Assembly: GCF_017355855.1 (NCBI RefSeq)
Contig: NZ_JAFEWD010000001.1
Span: 868,001 to 932,000 of the forward strand
DNA from: Pedobacter sp. SYSU D00535
GTDB taxonomy: Bacteria; Bacteroidota; Bacteroidia; Sphingobacteriales; Sphingobacteriaceae
Direction of reading: 5' to 3'
Length of the DNA stretch: 64,000 nucleotides
Shown: in pieces, positions 8,916 through 17,325 of the stretch
Numbering within the stretch: the stretch's first letter is position 1
Layout of the letters: the number at the start of each line of letters is the position of its first letter
Translations under genes and position numbers: made by a program
The notes under the pieces: model-generated
Databases searched by the model: none
What the model was told of the DNA's origin: nothing
What the model saw: only the letters and a program-made list of their open reading frames with translations

Positions 8916-10184
8916 TCAAGAATTAGTGTATACCTGATTGTTGTTCGCTGTTAGAATTACCTTTCCCTGCAGCTTTTGTTCTAAAAATGGTGTATTTGCC
9001 GACTTCGACCTGTTACTTGATCTCTCGAAAATCCACTCTTCGTTCATATCAAATAATACCAGGTTCGCCGGCTCTCCTGCCTCAAATACAGGAACCGGAA
9101 GGTTCAAAATCTGCCGGGGTTTGATAGCCAGCTTCTCCACAATCTCTGCAGCTGTTAACCTGGCCAATACCAGGGCGGGCAGCACTGTCTGTAATCCGAT
9201 GATCCCAAAAGAGGCAATTTCAAACTCCACCTCTTTATATTCAATTTCGTGCGGCGTGTGTTGAGAGACCACCGCATCGATAGTGCCATCGCGCAAGCCC
9301 TCTAACAGAGCTCTTACATCTGCAGCAGTTCTCAGGGGCGGCTTAACTTTGTAGTTGCTGTCAAAGCCTGCCAACTCCTCATCTGTCAGCACCAAATGAT
9401 GAGCAGCCACGTCACAGGTAACTTTAAGTCCCCGTTTTTTTGCCTCCCGGATTAAAGCCACGCTACGACCAGAAGAAATAGTGCTGAAATGAATGGGAGA
9501 GTCGTTGTATTCCGCCAGGTAAAGATCTCTGGAGATCTGTACTTCCTCGGCCAGCGCAGGTATTCCTTTCATACCAAGGTAAGTGCTCATCTCTCCTTCG
9601 TTCATTTTTCCCTTGCCGGCGATAGAGACATCTTCCGGAAAGGAAAAAATAAGTCCATCGAAGCCTTTTGCGTACATCAAAGCCCGGCTCATCAGGCCAG
9701 AGTCGGTAACTGGACGGGTACCATCGCTAAATGCTACCGCCCCTGCTAAACGCATGTCATACAACTCGGCAATATCCTTCCCTTCCCTGTTATAGCTGAT
9801 ACAGCCCACAGGATAGATGTCAGTTAAAAAATCCCTACTTCTGTTAACGATATAGGCCACTTCTGCCTTTGAATGAACAGGTGGGTTAGTTGCTGGCTGT
9901 ACTGCTACTCCGGTAAAGCCTCCCGCCGCCGCCGCAAGGCTGCCCGACAACAGATCTTCCCTGGTTTCATAGCCCGGCTCGCCGAAGTTAGCGTTCAAAT
10001 CAAAGAAACCCGGAGCCAGATTTTTTCCTTCTGCATCAATCAGCATAACATCTGCTTCCTCTGCATTTACCTGATCTGCAATCTCAGCAATTCTACCATC
10101 TTTTATAAGTACATCGACTTTTTTTCCATCAAATTGCGAGAGCGGATGAATGATCGTGACTGAACGAAGAAGTATAGTTTTCAT
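8916..10184 (-). CDS. Dihydroorotase-like protein lacking the metal site (probable pseudoenzyme)
   Basis: By fold this is a class I dihydroorotase (amidohydrolase family), the pyrimidine-pathway enzyme that closes carbamoyl-aspartate to dihydroorotate. The scaffold is intact over 422 aa: APGFFDLNANFGEPG (57-71), GGFTGVAVQPATNPP, MNEGEMSTYLGMKGIPALAEEV, AAHHLVLTDEEL and SQHTPHE (307-313). The metal and catalytic positions are changed. The HxH pair is Asn64/Asn66, the His of the HxED motif is Phe (FPED, about 182-185), the HVST His is Thr (near 235) and the catalytic Asp of TDHAPH is Gln308. It is thus unlikely to be a zinc hydrolase. Pseudomonas PyrC' is a known inactive homologue that assembles with aspartate transcarbamoylase; a similar role here is inference. 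It heads the operon with the acidic and DUF4199 genes. Confidence 0.85.
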   Translation of the reverse strand: MKTILLRSVTIIHPLSQFDGKKVDVLIKDGRIAEIADQVNAEEADVMLIDAEGKNLAPGFFDLNANFGEPGYETREDLLSGSLAAAAGGFTGVAVQPATNPPVHSKAEVAYIVNRSRDFLTDIYPVGCISYNREGKDIAELYDMRLAGAVAFSDGTRPVTDSGLMSRALMYAKGFDGLIFSFPEDVSIAGKGKMNEGEMSTYLGMKGIPALAEEVQISRDLYLAEYNDSPIHFSTISSGRSVALIREAKKRGLKVTCDVAAHHLVLTDEELAGFDSNYKVKPPLRTAADVRALLEGLRDGTIDAVVSQHTPHEIEYKEVEFEIASFGIIGLQTVLPALVLARLTAAEIVEKLAIKPRQILNLPVPVFEAGEPANLVLFDMNEEWIFERSSNRSKSANTPFLEQKLQGKVILTANNNQVYTNS

Positions 10185-10261
10185 TTAAGTATTTATTCTT
10201 TAACGCCCTCCACCAAGAGTGCCCTTACGCCCCCATTATCCCTGCACCCGGTTTCAGCTGG

Positions 10262-12301
10262 CTATATGCTGACCTTCCCGTTCTTTATAAACGTGATGAT
10301 AAAAATCTCTGCTGCCAGGAAAATCAGGGCTAAAATTAGACAAAGTTTCCACAACTGCATACCATAATTTACAGCTTTAATTGCCGTGTCGATGGATTCG
10401 CGGCCGGGTTGAAACACATCTACTTTCTGCTTAGGGAATTTTTCTTTCAACTCATCTTCGCTTGCATAGGACAGGTCCGACTCCGACCGGTTGTCGTTGA
10501 ACGCATAAACGGCTAGCAAGCTATCCCCCTTCAGCAGGTCGTAGTTCCCCTGCCGTCTCACCTGATCCGCAATAAATAAACGGGTACCTCCTCCTCCCGG
10601 TCGCACATCCGGAATAGCCTCGAACTCTTTGTTTCTCAGCCTCAAACTTTGGTTAGGAGAAAGGGCGATGTTTCCTGCTTCCAGAAACTGATCTTTGCCA
10701 ACAATGTAGAAAAGACGATTATCCCGAAGGCTTAGAAAGGCCGACTGGTACATCAGCGGAACAAAAACCGAATGTCTTACCAGATTACTTGCCTCTTCGT
10801 CGAGTGGCACGGCAGAAAGATAAACACTCCCCTTGCCTAACCTGAACTGGCTTAGGAATGTTCTTCTGCCTGGAAGCTCCAGTATCGGTTGTTTTGCTGC
10901 GCCGCTCCTGGCATATTGAATATATCTTCCAGCCCTCGGCAAATCCATGTTCTTAGGCAGCTGCTCAAACACGCCTGCAAACAATGGATGACGAAGATTG
11001 ATACTGCTTACCCTTGTTTCCTGAGCGACAATACCTTGAGGGCTATCCGTACCAAGGGCCTGACTGAGCGTGCGCAAGCCGCTCAAATCCTCTGTCAAAG
11101 AAGGGAAAACCATGAGCGTACCACCCTGCTGCACATAGCCCTTGAGCTGTTGCGCGAGCCCTTCCGAGATCTGGCCACTCCCGTTTAAAATTACCGTAGG
11201 ATAAGAGGCTAGCGAAGAATAGTTGATACTGGCCAGGTTGGTATTTACAAGATTGAAAAAAGGATCGGCGCTATAGACTGCCTGCAGGTAAGGATTAACT
11301 GCTTGTTCGTTAATAGCCAGCACCTGAAGCCGCCTTTCCACAAAAAAGGTGAAGTGAAAGCGGTCATCAAACACGATAGGGTAGTCGGTAATGGTTACTT
11401 CTCCCCTTCGCCAGCCTCCTTGCAGTCCGCTAAATGATAGTGTGTCGCGACTGCTGCCCCTTGCTTCCACAGGCAAACTCGCAATCGCTTTTTGCTGACC
11501 ATTGATCGTCAGCTTCAAAGGCACGCTCTCCGCTTTTTTATCGGAGTTATTCCTAAGCTGCACCACCAGCTGTTCAGTCTCGCCCGGACGGTGAACCGGT
11601 GAAAGGAACCAAACCGAATCAACGGAAATATTAGGGGAAGGGTTAGCGGTCAGTCGTACCAGACGAAGATTAATGCCCGTATCTACTTCCAAACTTCCTG
11701 GATCGACCATGTTCTTCTGAAAATCAGAAACCATATAGATCGTCTTGCCTGCATTCTCCGCCGAAACGATATCCTGCTGGCGATTCAACACCTGGCTCAT
11801 GCTCCGGCTGCTTGCGCTAATCTTTACCTCGTCGACCGCTGCTACAAAATCCTCGTAGCTCAGAAGTCGCTGATGCCGGCCCTCAAAATCATTCGTTAAG
11901 AGCTGAAACCGGTCGTTCATTCCATGAGCAGCAGCGATTTCCTTTGCCCGCCGCTTTGCCTCATCCAATAGAGTACCTTCCCGATTGACGGTTTCCAAGC
12001 TATAAGAATTATCGATATAGATACTGATCGCCTGATCGCGATGTCCTGCGGCATCAGTTCCGGAAGGGATGTAGGGCCGTGCAAAAGCAAAAACCAGAAA
12101 AACTATGGCGAGAACCCGGGCTGCCAGCAGCAACCAATCCCTGATTTGCCGGGAGGAAGACGTTTTTTGCTCAATTTCCTTTAGAAAGCGGACATTACTA
12201 AAATATACCTTCTTAAATTTTCGAAAATTGAACAGATGTATAATTACCGGGATAGCAACAGCAAATAAGGCAAAAAGAAATCCGGGAAAAAGGAATCTCA
12301 T
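10262..12301 (-). CDS. BatA/von Willebrand domain membrane protein
   Basis: A 679-aa inner-membrane protein with the N-terminal BatA domain: MRFLFPGFLFALFAVAIPVI followed by HLFNFRKFKKVYFSNVRFL and a second helix DWLLLAARVLAIVFLVFAFARP. A von Willebrand type A fold begins after that, with the metal-site motif IDNSYS (Asp-x-Ser-x-Ser). The middle (about 190-290) is a beta-sandwich-like extracytoplasmic region, then a glutamine-amidotransferase-like domain with TVILNGSGQISEGLAQQLK. A last transmembrane helix lies close to the C-terminus (LWKLCLILALIFLAAEIFII). Function is unknown; BatA relatives are linked to aerotolerance and envelope stress. The ATG at 12301 is preferred over a TTG two codons upstream. 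Confidence 0.85.
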   Translation of the reverse strand: MRFLFPGFLFALFAVAIPVIIHLFNFRKFKKVYFSNVRFLKEIEQKTSSSRQIRDWLLLAARVLAIVFLVFAFARPYIPSGTDAAGHRDQAISIYIDNSYSLETVNREGTLLDEAKRRAKEIAAAHGMNDRFQLLTNDFEGRHQRLLSYEDFVAAVDEVKISASSRSMSQVLNRQQDIVSAENAGKTIYMVSDFQKNMVDPGSLEVDTGINLRLVRLTANPSPNISVDSVWFLSPVHRPGETEQLVVQLRNNSDKKAESVPLKLTINGQQKAIASLPVEARGSSRDTLSFSGLQGGWRRGEVTITDYPIVFDDRFHFTFFVERRLQVLAINEQAVNPYLQAVYSADPFFNLVNTNLASINYSSLASYPTVILNGSGQISEGLAQQLKGYVQQGGTLMVFPSLTEDLSGLRTLSQALGTDSPQGIVAQETRVSSINLRHPLFAGVFEQLPKNMDLPRAGRYIQYARSGAAKQPILELPGRRTFLSQFRLGKGSVYLSAVPLDEEASNLVRHSVFVPLMYQSAFLSLRDNRLFYIVGKDQFLEAGNIALSPNQSLRLRNKEFEAIPDVRPGGGGTRLFIADQVRRQGNYDLLKGDSLLAVYAFNDNRSESDLSYASEDELKEKFPKQKVDVFQPGRESIDTAIKAVNYGMQLWKLCLILALIFLAAEIFIITFIKNGKVSI

Positions 12302-12412
12302 TAACAATCAAAGTTAGTCTTTTGAACAAACAATAACGCCAAAAAGCTGAAATTGATTATCTAAACGGAAAGCTGTCTCAAAAACACTACAATAAAAAAG
12401 AAGAAAGGTGCT

Positions 12413-12449
12413 TTACCAAGCGAAAAAATGCTTGGCATCATCTTGGTAA
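12413..12449 (+). promoter_or_regulatory. Overlapping, mutually exclusive inverted repeats before the 53-codon gene
   Basis: CCAAGC (12416-12421) can pair with GCTTGG (12430-12435), while TTACCAAG (12413-12420) can pair with CTTGGTAA (12442-12449). The two pairings share the first arm and exclude each other. The set could be an RNA switch in a leader or a protein operator on DNA. A TA-N3-TTTG sequence follows at 12450-12458, so the operator reading is also plausible. Confidence 0.4.
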
Positions 12450-12476
12450 TACTCTTTGCAACCAAACGATACTGCT

Positions 12477-12638
12477 ATGAAGACAACAACTAATAACATC
12501 GATCGCTTAACGAAACAATTCGACAAAGAGCTTAGAGCATTATTAAATAAGGATTTAAAGCAATTCAAAGCAGGACGCGGTAAATTCATGAGCAAACACC
12601 AGGCTCACAACCAGGATAAAGACCTACTGGTTGCCTGA
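12477..12638 (+). CDS. Small 53-aa protein of unknown function
   Basis: A short reading frame from the ATG at 12477 gives a charged 53-residue product, MKTTTNNIDRLTKQFDKEL at the start and HQAHNQDKDLLVA at the end. The middle (FDKELRALLNKDLKQFK) is a likely amphipathic helix, and the remainder is rich in Lys and Gln. There is no signal peptide. Support for a real gene comes from the flanks: paired inverted repeats at 12413-12449 and a strong terminator at 12671-12705, 32 bases after the stop, with no other plus-strand gene nearby to use it. The alternative is that the transcript acts as a small RNA and the frame is incidental. Confidence 0.5.
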   Translation: MKTTTNNIDRLTKQFDKELRALLNKDLKQFKAGRGKFMSKHQAHNQDKDLLVA

Positions 12639-12670
12639 TCAACATATATATAAATCAATCTATTAATAAA

Positions 12671-12705
12671 AAAGAGTTTTGCTAAATGGCAAGGCTCTTT
12701 TTTTT
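12671..12705 (+). terminator. Rho-independent terminator of the 53-codon gene
   Basis: A 12-bp stem with two G-U pairs (12671-12682 with 12689-12700), a six-base loop TAAATG and a run of eight T (12698-12705). Confidence 0.8.
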
Positions 12706-12842
12706 GAAAAAAAAACACCCTCCTCTATCCAATGCTGTCCCATTATCTGCTCTACCTCGTAAGCATACTTTGTCGGAGCTGCCGCTTCTACTTGGTTTAG
12801 GTTAAGGCTTGACGCTACTATCACTCTACATTTCCACTTCAT

Positions 12843-12873
12843 AAAAAAATCCCGCGCCGGGGAAAACGCGGGA
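12843..12873 (-). terminator. Rho-independent terminator downstream of the DUF3817 gene
   Basis: On the minus strand TCCCGCG (12873-12867) pairs with CGCGGGA (12856-12850) around a ten-base loop and is followed by seven T (12849-12843). It is the first terminator after the DUF3817 stop at 13049. Confidence 0.75.
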
Positions 12874-13048
12874 TTCATTGCTATTTAATTGAGGAGAGTA
12901 AATTCAGACTAAGTCTTAAACCTTGTCTGTTGCACTAATATGATAAATGTTTCTTTGACACTCATCCTGTACCATCCTGAAAATCGAATATTTATATTCT
13001 CACCTCTTTTTTTGCTGTAAAAACCGGGGTTTGTATAGCAAGCGTTTG

Positions 13049-13342
13049 CTACACAAAGAGCTTTTTCTCCGCCCAAAACGTGCCGAAAGGAACCAGGGAA
13101 ACAAGAAAAGCCAGTGATGCTTTGTAGAATGACCATTTGTACTGCAGCGTAACCTGCAATAGTAGCAAGACATAAAGTATAAACAACACACCATGCGCCA
13201 TCCCTACTACGTAATTAGGGCCCGGCATCGCAAACTTATACTTTAAAATCATGGTTAAACCAAGTAGCAGGTAGGAAACGCCTTCGAGAACCGCTACAAT
13301 CCGAAATCTTCCAAGCGGAGTATTTTGCACGTCTTTTAACAT
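13049..13342 (-). CDS. DUF3817 family small membrane protein
   Basis: A 97-aa membrane protein with the DUF3817 pattern: LGRFRIVAVLEGVSYLLLG at the N-terminus, KYKFAMPGPNYVVGMAHGVLF in the middle and two more hydrophobic stretches to the end FGTFWAEKKL. Three transmembrane helices are expected. The family function is unknown; some members are called integral membrane YdzA-like proteins. The start is placed at the ATG at 13342 (MLKDVQNTPLGRF), since the 27 codons upstream are low in conservation and run towards the divergent polygalacturonase gene. A good terminator follows at 12843-12873. Confidence 0.85.
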   Translation of the reverse strand: MLKDVQNTPLGRFRIVAVLEGVSYLLLGLTMILKYKFAMPGPNYVVGMAHGVLFILYVLLLLQVTLQYKWSFYKASLAFLVSLVPFGTFWAEKKLFV

Positions 13343-13474
13343 AATGCCGCAAAGTAAAAGGTTTGCGTGTGAGGTGTGTGTAATGGAATTATCAAATCTT
13401 GCTTTATAACAAAAGCAATACACGCAGGGCTAAAATGTCCGATTTTTTCTAGTATTGCAAACTATCTAATTATC

Positions 13475-15136
13475 ATGGCAACAACACACGCAGAAAGATT
13501 ATTTAAAACGATCTCCAGACCAGTCTCCAATCGTGGTCTGGTTCGTACTGTCACCTTTTTAAGCCTCATTGTAATTTCGGCCTGCGCCGGGATCAAGTCG
13601 AAGGAGCAAAAACCGGTAGTTTCCGCCTCTATTCCTACCATCGACCAGGTGGGTGCATTAAGAATGCCGGCAGAAATTGCACCCATTTCAGCACCCTTCC
13701 CCATGCCGCAATTGAAAAGACCGCAGTTCCCGAACAGAAGTTTCTCCATCCTATCCCGGGGAGCTACGCAAAGCAGAATCACTACAAAAGAGATCCAGGC
13801 AGCCATCGACGAGATGAACAAACTGGGTGGAGGTACAGTGATTGTTCCCGCCGGAAAGTGGAAAACGGGCCGTATCAGCTTAAAAAGTAATGTAAACCTG
13901 CACCTGGAGCAAGGGGCAGAACTACACTTTAGCGGACAGATCGAAGATTACCGGCCTGCAGTTTTTACCAGGAACGAAGGCGTAGAAGTGATGTCTCTCG
14001 GCGCCTGCATTTATGCTAACGGACAAGAAAATATTGCCGTTACGGGAAAAGGGAAATTGATCGGACCACCCAAAGACTCTCCGGTAAGGAAGCGCGTAAT
14101 GAGTGTGGACGTAATTGAGAATGTGATTCCTCATGATAAGCCGGTGGCCGAAAGGGTGTACGAAGGCTATAATGATGAGTTCATCTTCCTGCCGATGTTC
14201 ATCTCGCCTATCAACTGTAAAAATATCCTGATCGAAGGAATTTCCTTAGAAAACACTCCGTTCTGGAATATTGTGCCCGTTTATTGTGACGGCGTTATTA
14301 TTCGCGGGGTTACCGTCAACTCTGTTGGTATACCTCGCGGAGATGGTATCGATATTGAATCAACCCGGAATGTGCTAATTGAATATTGTACCTTAAGTTG
14401 CGGCGACGATTGTTTCACGATGAAAGCTGGAAGAGGAGAAGACGGAATGCGCGTGAATAAGCCAACCGAAAATGTGGTAGTGCGTTTTTGTCTGGCCCGC
14501 GAGGGACATGGCGGTATCACCTGCGGAAGCGAGACGGCCGGCATGATTCGCAATCTTTATGTTCATGATTCTGTCTTCGATGATACAGGCGTGGGTATCC
14601 GCTTTAAAACCCGCAGACCAAGAGGTGGTGGCGGCGAAAACCTGCATTACGAGCGCATCCGGATGAACCTACGCGAAGATGCTTTCCGCTGGGATATGCT
14701 GGGAAGCAAGATGTATGTTGGAGAACTGGCCACTCGCTTACCAGCCAGAGATATCAATCGACTGACACCGGTGTACAGAAATATCACAGCTAAAGATTTC
14801 ATCATCGAGAATGCAAGAACATTTGTCAGGATAGACGGGATCCCTGAATCTCCTATGACCAACTTTAAGCTGGAAAACGCGGTGGTTAACTCTCGCAGTC
14901 TGTTTAAAGCAAGCGACGCTAAAGATATACTGATCAAAAACGTCCGCATCAAATCGCAGGATTCTTTGATAACGTTAGTGGATACCAGAAACCTTACCTT
15001 CAAAAATGTCGTTTTCGATATCCCTGGAAAGGAAATTATCACCAGTGTCTCCGGTGAGCTTTCTGAGGATATTGAATTCGAAAATACTTCCCCCGTCAAA
15101 CCAAAGGGCTGGAAGGACAATGAATGGAAAAAGTAG
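13475..15136 (+). CDS. GH28 polygalacturonase-like lipoprotein
   Basis: Predicted right-handed beta-helix glycoside hydrolase of family 28, which hydrolyses alpha-1,4-galacturonan or related pectin links with inversion. The catalytic region is clear: GDGIDIESTRN (the NTD-type Asp), CGDDCFTMKAG (Asp-Asp), REGHGGITCGSE (His) and GVGIRFKTRR (the RIK-type basic pair). The N-terminus from the ATG at 13475 has a hydrophobic segment and the lipobox-like LIVISACAG, so export and lipidation are likely. A longer frame from 13376 adds 33 residues of poor quality. It is about 37 kb from the nearest gene of the pectin locus at 51.9-64 kb. The exact substrate, homogalacturonan or rhamnogalacturonan, cannot be told. 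Confidence 0.88.
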   Translation: MATTHAERLFKTISRPVSNRGLVRTVTFLSLIVISACAGIKSKEQKPVVSASIPTIDQVGALRMPAEIAPISAPFPMPQLKRPQFPNRSFSILSRGATQSRITTKEIQAAIDEMNKLGGGTVIVPAGKWKTGRISLKSNVNLHLEQGAELHFSGQIEDYRPAVFTRNEGVEVMSLGACIYANGQENIAVTGKGKLIGPPKDSPVRKRVMSVDVIENVIPHDKPVAERVYEGYNDEFIFLPMFISPINCKNILIEGISLENTPFWNIVPVYCDGVIIRGVTVNSVGIPRGDGIDIESTRNVLIEYCTLSCGDDCFTMKAGRGEDGMRVNKPTENVVVRFCLAREGHGGITCGSETAGMIRNLYVHDSVFDDTGVGIRFKTRRPRGGGGENLHYERIRMNLREDAFRWDMLGSKMYVGELATRLPARDINRLTPVYRNITAKDFIIENARTFVRIDGIPESPMTNFKLENAVVNSRSLFKASDAKDILIKNVRIKSQDSLITLVDTRNLTFKNVVFDIPGKEIITSVSGELSEDIEFENTSPVKPKGWKDNEWKK

Positions 15137-15147
15137 AAAAATAACAG

Positions 15148-15182
15148 CTGGTCTTGCTCCTTCAGCGACAAGACCAGTTCTT
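15148..15182 (+). terminator. Probable terminator after the GH28 gene
   Basis: CTGGTCTTG (15148-15156) pairs perfectly with CAAGACCAG (15169-15177) around a 12-base loop. The following T-tract is weak (TTCTTCC), so termination may be partial. Confidence 0.55.
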
Positions 15183-15218
15183 CCAAAACCTTAAGCAAAC
15201 ACGGTTGTTCCCACTGAA

Positions 15219-16166
15219 ATGAAAGCTATTATTTTACCTGAAGCAGGAGAAGCTGAAAAACTTCAACTTACTGAAATCCCGATGCCAGAGATTGATCTTA
15301 ACGAGGTTCGGGTAAAAGTGAAAGCAATGAGCATCAACCCCGTTGACGTCAAAACCAGAAGTGGAAAGGCTTTGTATAGTCAGTTGAAAGAACAGGAGCC
15401 CGTTATCTTAGGCTGGGATATTTCAGGAGAAATTGCATCGACTGGCAAGAGTGTAGCCGGACTAGAGGTCGGCGATGAGGTATTTGGGATGGTCAACTTC
15501 CCGGGACACGGCAGGGCGTATGCAGAATTTGTAGTTGCTCCCTTCCATCACCTGGCTAAGAAGCCGGCCAACATTACGCACGAGGAAGCCGCTGTCTCTA
15601 CCCTGGCAGCCTTAACAGCCTGGCAGGTATTGAAAGATCAGCTGAAAATTCAAGCTGGCGAGCGGGTGCTGATTCATGCAGGCGCGGGCGGTGTAGGGCA
15701 TTTTGCTATTCAGATTGCCAAACACCTCGGTGCTTATGTCATTACAACCACTTCAGCAGCCAATGCGGACTTTGTGAAGGAGTTGGGCGCAGACGAACAC
15801 ATCGACTACCGGGCAACAGCGTTTGAAGAGGCAGTATCAAGCGTTGATGCAGTGTTCGACACCGTAGGCGGGGATATTTCAGCAAGATCGCTGGCTTGTC
15901 TTAAAAACGGTGGACGATTGGTAGCAATTGCAGGAGGCATCACGGAGGAAGTAAAAGCACAGGCGGCAGAAAAAGCAATTCAAGCTTTACCGTACCTTGT
16001 TCAGTCAAGCGGTAACGATATGAAGTCGTTGGCGGAGCTTCTGGAGAAAGGAGTTATAAAGCCTTGTGTTTCACATGTATTTCCTTTCGGGGAAATGGCT
16101 GCAGCTCATCAACAGATAGAAACAGGAAGAACACGAGGAAAGGTTATTGTAAAACTTGAGGATTAG
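15219..16166 (+). CDS. Zinc-free NADP-dependent oxidoreductase (quinone reductase type)
   Basis: Medium-chain dehydrogenase/reductase of the quinone oxidoreductase group, 315 aa, cytoplasmic. The N-terminal GroES-like fold includes VKAMSINPVDVKTRSGK and PVILGWDISGEIASTG. The nucleotide-binding domain shows LIHAGAGGVGHFAIQIAKHLGA near residues 145-170. The zinc ligands of alcohol dehydrogenases are absent, as expected for this group, so it probably reduces quinones or activated alkenes with NADPH. It lies 28 bases upstream of a glycosyltransferase start, but a functional link is not evident. Physiological substrate unknown. Confidence 0.88.
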   Translation: MKAIILPEAGEAEKLQLTEIPMPEIDLNEVRVKVKAMSINPVDVKTRSGKALYSQLKEQEPVILGWDISGEIASTGKSVAGLEVGDEVFGMVNFPGHGRAYAEFVVAPFHHLAKKPANITHEEAAVSTLAALTAWQVLKDQLKIQAGERVLIHAGAGGVGHFAIQIAKHLGAYVITTTSAANADFVKELGADEHIDYRATAFEEAVSSVDAVFDTVGGDISARSLACLKNGGRLVAIAGGITEEVKAQAAEKAIQALPYLVQSSGNDMKSLAELLEKGVIKPCVSHVFPFGEMAAAHQQIETGRTRGKVIVKLED

Positions 16167-16194
16167 GATTATATTTAGCGAATAATCGCTACCC

Positions 16195-17325
16195 GTGAAT
16201 CATCCTATCCTCAATTTAACCAATATACCTGCGCCCTATCGTGAACGTTTTCACGAAATTCTTTACAGGCATTACGGAGGGAATTATCAGGTTGTTTATT
16301 GCGCCAGTTCTGAGCCAAACAGAAAATGGAAGTTCCCCTACGGCGACTATCAAAAAGTCTTTCTTTCCCACGAAAACAGGACTTACGTTCATAACAATCC
16401 CGGCGTCTGGAAAGTCCTGAATCAGGTTAAACCCGCGGTTGTTATTTCTACAGGCTTCAATCCCACCATGATGTATGCTTTTGCCTGGTGTTTGCTGAAC
16501 CGCTCCAAACATATCTGTTTTAGTGACGGAACCTTGAAGTCGGAAAAAACGCTTTCAGTGCTTCACCGCATCGTGAGGCTGGTCTTTTTTGCAGGTTCAA
16601 AAGCATTTGTGGCTGCGAGTGAAGGAGGCCAGGATCTTTTTAAGAGCTATAAAATCAGCAAAAACAGAATTTTCAGAAGCTATTTAAGCATAGAGAACGA
16701 GCTGTACCACCAGCTGGATTACGAGGAGAAAGAATTTGACCTGATGTTCTCAGGGCAGTTTATTGAAAGAAAAATGCCCTTCTTTTTTGTAGAGGTAGCA
16801 AAAGAAGTAAAACGGCGGCGAGGCAAATGCAAAGTGCTGCTTCTGGGAGATGGAGAACTTCGGGTACAGGTTCTTCGGGAATTAGAAGCAAGCGGGATAG
16901 ACTATTTCTATCCGGGATTTATCGATCAGAAGTCCTTACCCTCCTGGTATTCAAAAGCTAAAATCTTTCTCTTTCCGACCCAAAACGATCCCTGGGGTGT
17001 AGTGGCTAATGAGGCCATGGCGGCAGGTTTGCCGGTAATTACTTGTCCAGCTGCAGGAGCTGCTTACGACCTGGTAGAACATGAGGTGAACGGCTATGTG
17101 CTTCCCTTGTCCGCGCAAAGATGGGCCGATCACTGCCAGCTGTTATTAGAAGATAAGGAACGTTACACGCATTTCTCTAACAATGCGCTCAGGCTGGTAC
17201 AACTGTATAACTCTTACCATTCGGCTCAGGGTGTGATCGAAAGTGTAAGCTTCGCAATGGGAAAACCCAAGTGTGTAGAACAATTAAATCAAAGGCAGAG
17301 TAGCTTAGAGGCCGTGACAGATTGA
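16195..17325 (+). CDS. Family 4 glycosyltransferase
   Basis: Retaining GT-B glycosyltransferase of the GT4 type, 376 aa, probably acting on cell-surface glycans. The N-terminal domain begins ILNLTNIPAPYRERFHEIL, typical of these proteins. The C-terminal donor domain shows DLMFSGQFIERKMP, VLLLGDGELR, and the E-x7-E region NDPWGVVANEAMAAGLPVI followed by CPAAGAAYDLVEHEVNGYVLP. Translation is assigned to the GTG at 16195 because the conserved N-terminus starts there and no nearby in-frame ATG exists. The gene end overlaps the convergent pncA gene by 21 bases. Confidence 0.87.
   Translation: MNHPILNLTNIPAPYRERFHEILYRHYGGNYQVVYCASSEPNRKWKFPYGDYQKVFLSHENRTYVHNNPGVWKVLNQVKPAVVISTGFNPTMMYAFAWCLLNRSKHICFSDGTLKSEKTLSVLHRIVRLVFFAGSKAFVAASEGGQDLFKSYKISKNRIFRSYLSIENELYHQLDYEEKEFDLMFSGQFIERKMPFFFVEVAKEVKRRRGKCKVLLLGDGELRVQVLRELEASGIDYFYPGFIDQKSLPSWYSKAKIFLFPTQNDPWGVVANEAMAAGLPVITCPAAGAAYDLVEHEVNGYVLPLSAQRWADHCQLLLEDKERYTHFSNNALRLVQLYNSYHSAQGVIESVSFAMGKPKCVEQLNQRQSSLEAVTD

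Larger units (their letters stand above)
12639..13048. other. 410-bp intergenic region with two terminators
   Basis: This stretch separates the 53-codon gene from the DUF3817 gene. It holds a plus-strand terminator (12671-12705) and a minus-strand terminator (12843-12873). Between and after them (12706-12842 and 12874-13048) I see no gene, repeat or motif that can be supported. Confidence 0.6.

Noticed and set aside
12301-12316. TAACTTTG (minus strand, 12309-12316) as promoter of the BatA gene
   Set aside because: The box lies only eight bases before the ATG and no -33 element is at 19 bases, so it was not listed as a promoter.
12663-12878. A minus-strand frame across the two terminators at 12.7-12.9 kb
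   Set aside because: Both hairpins lie inside the frame, the start ATG of its better form comes directly after a terminator T-run, and the product resembles nothing known.
12909-13136. A minus-strand frame next to the DUF3817 gene
   Set aside because: It overlaps the 3' end of DUF3817 in another frame and shows no domain or start signal.
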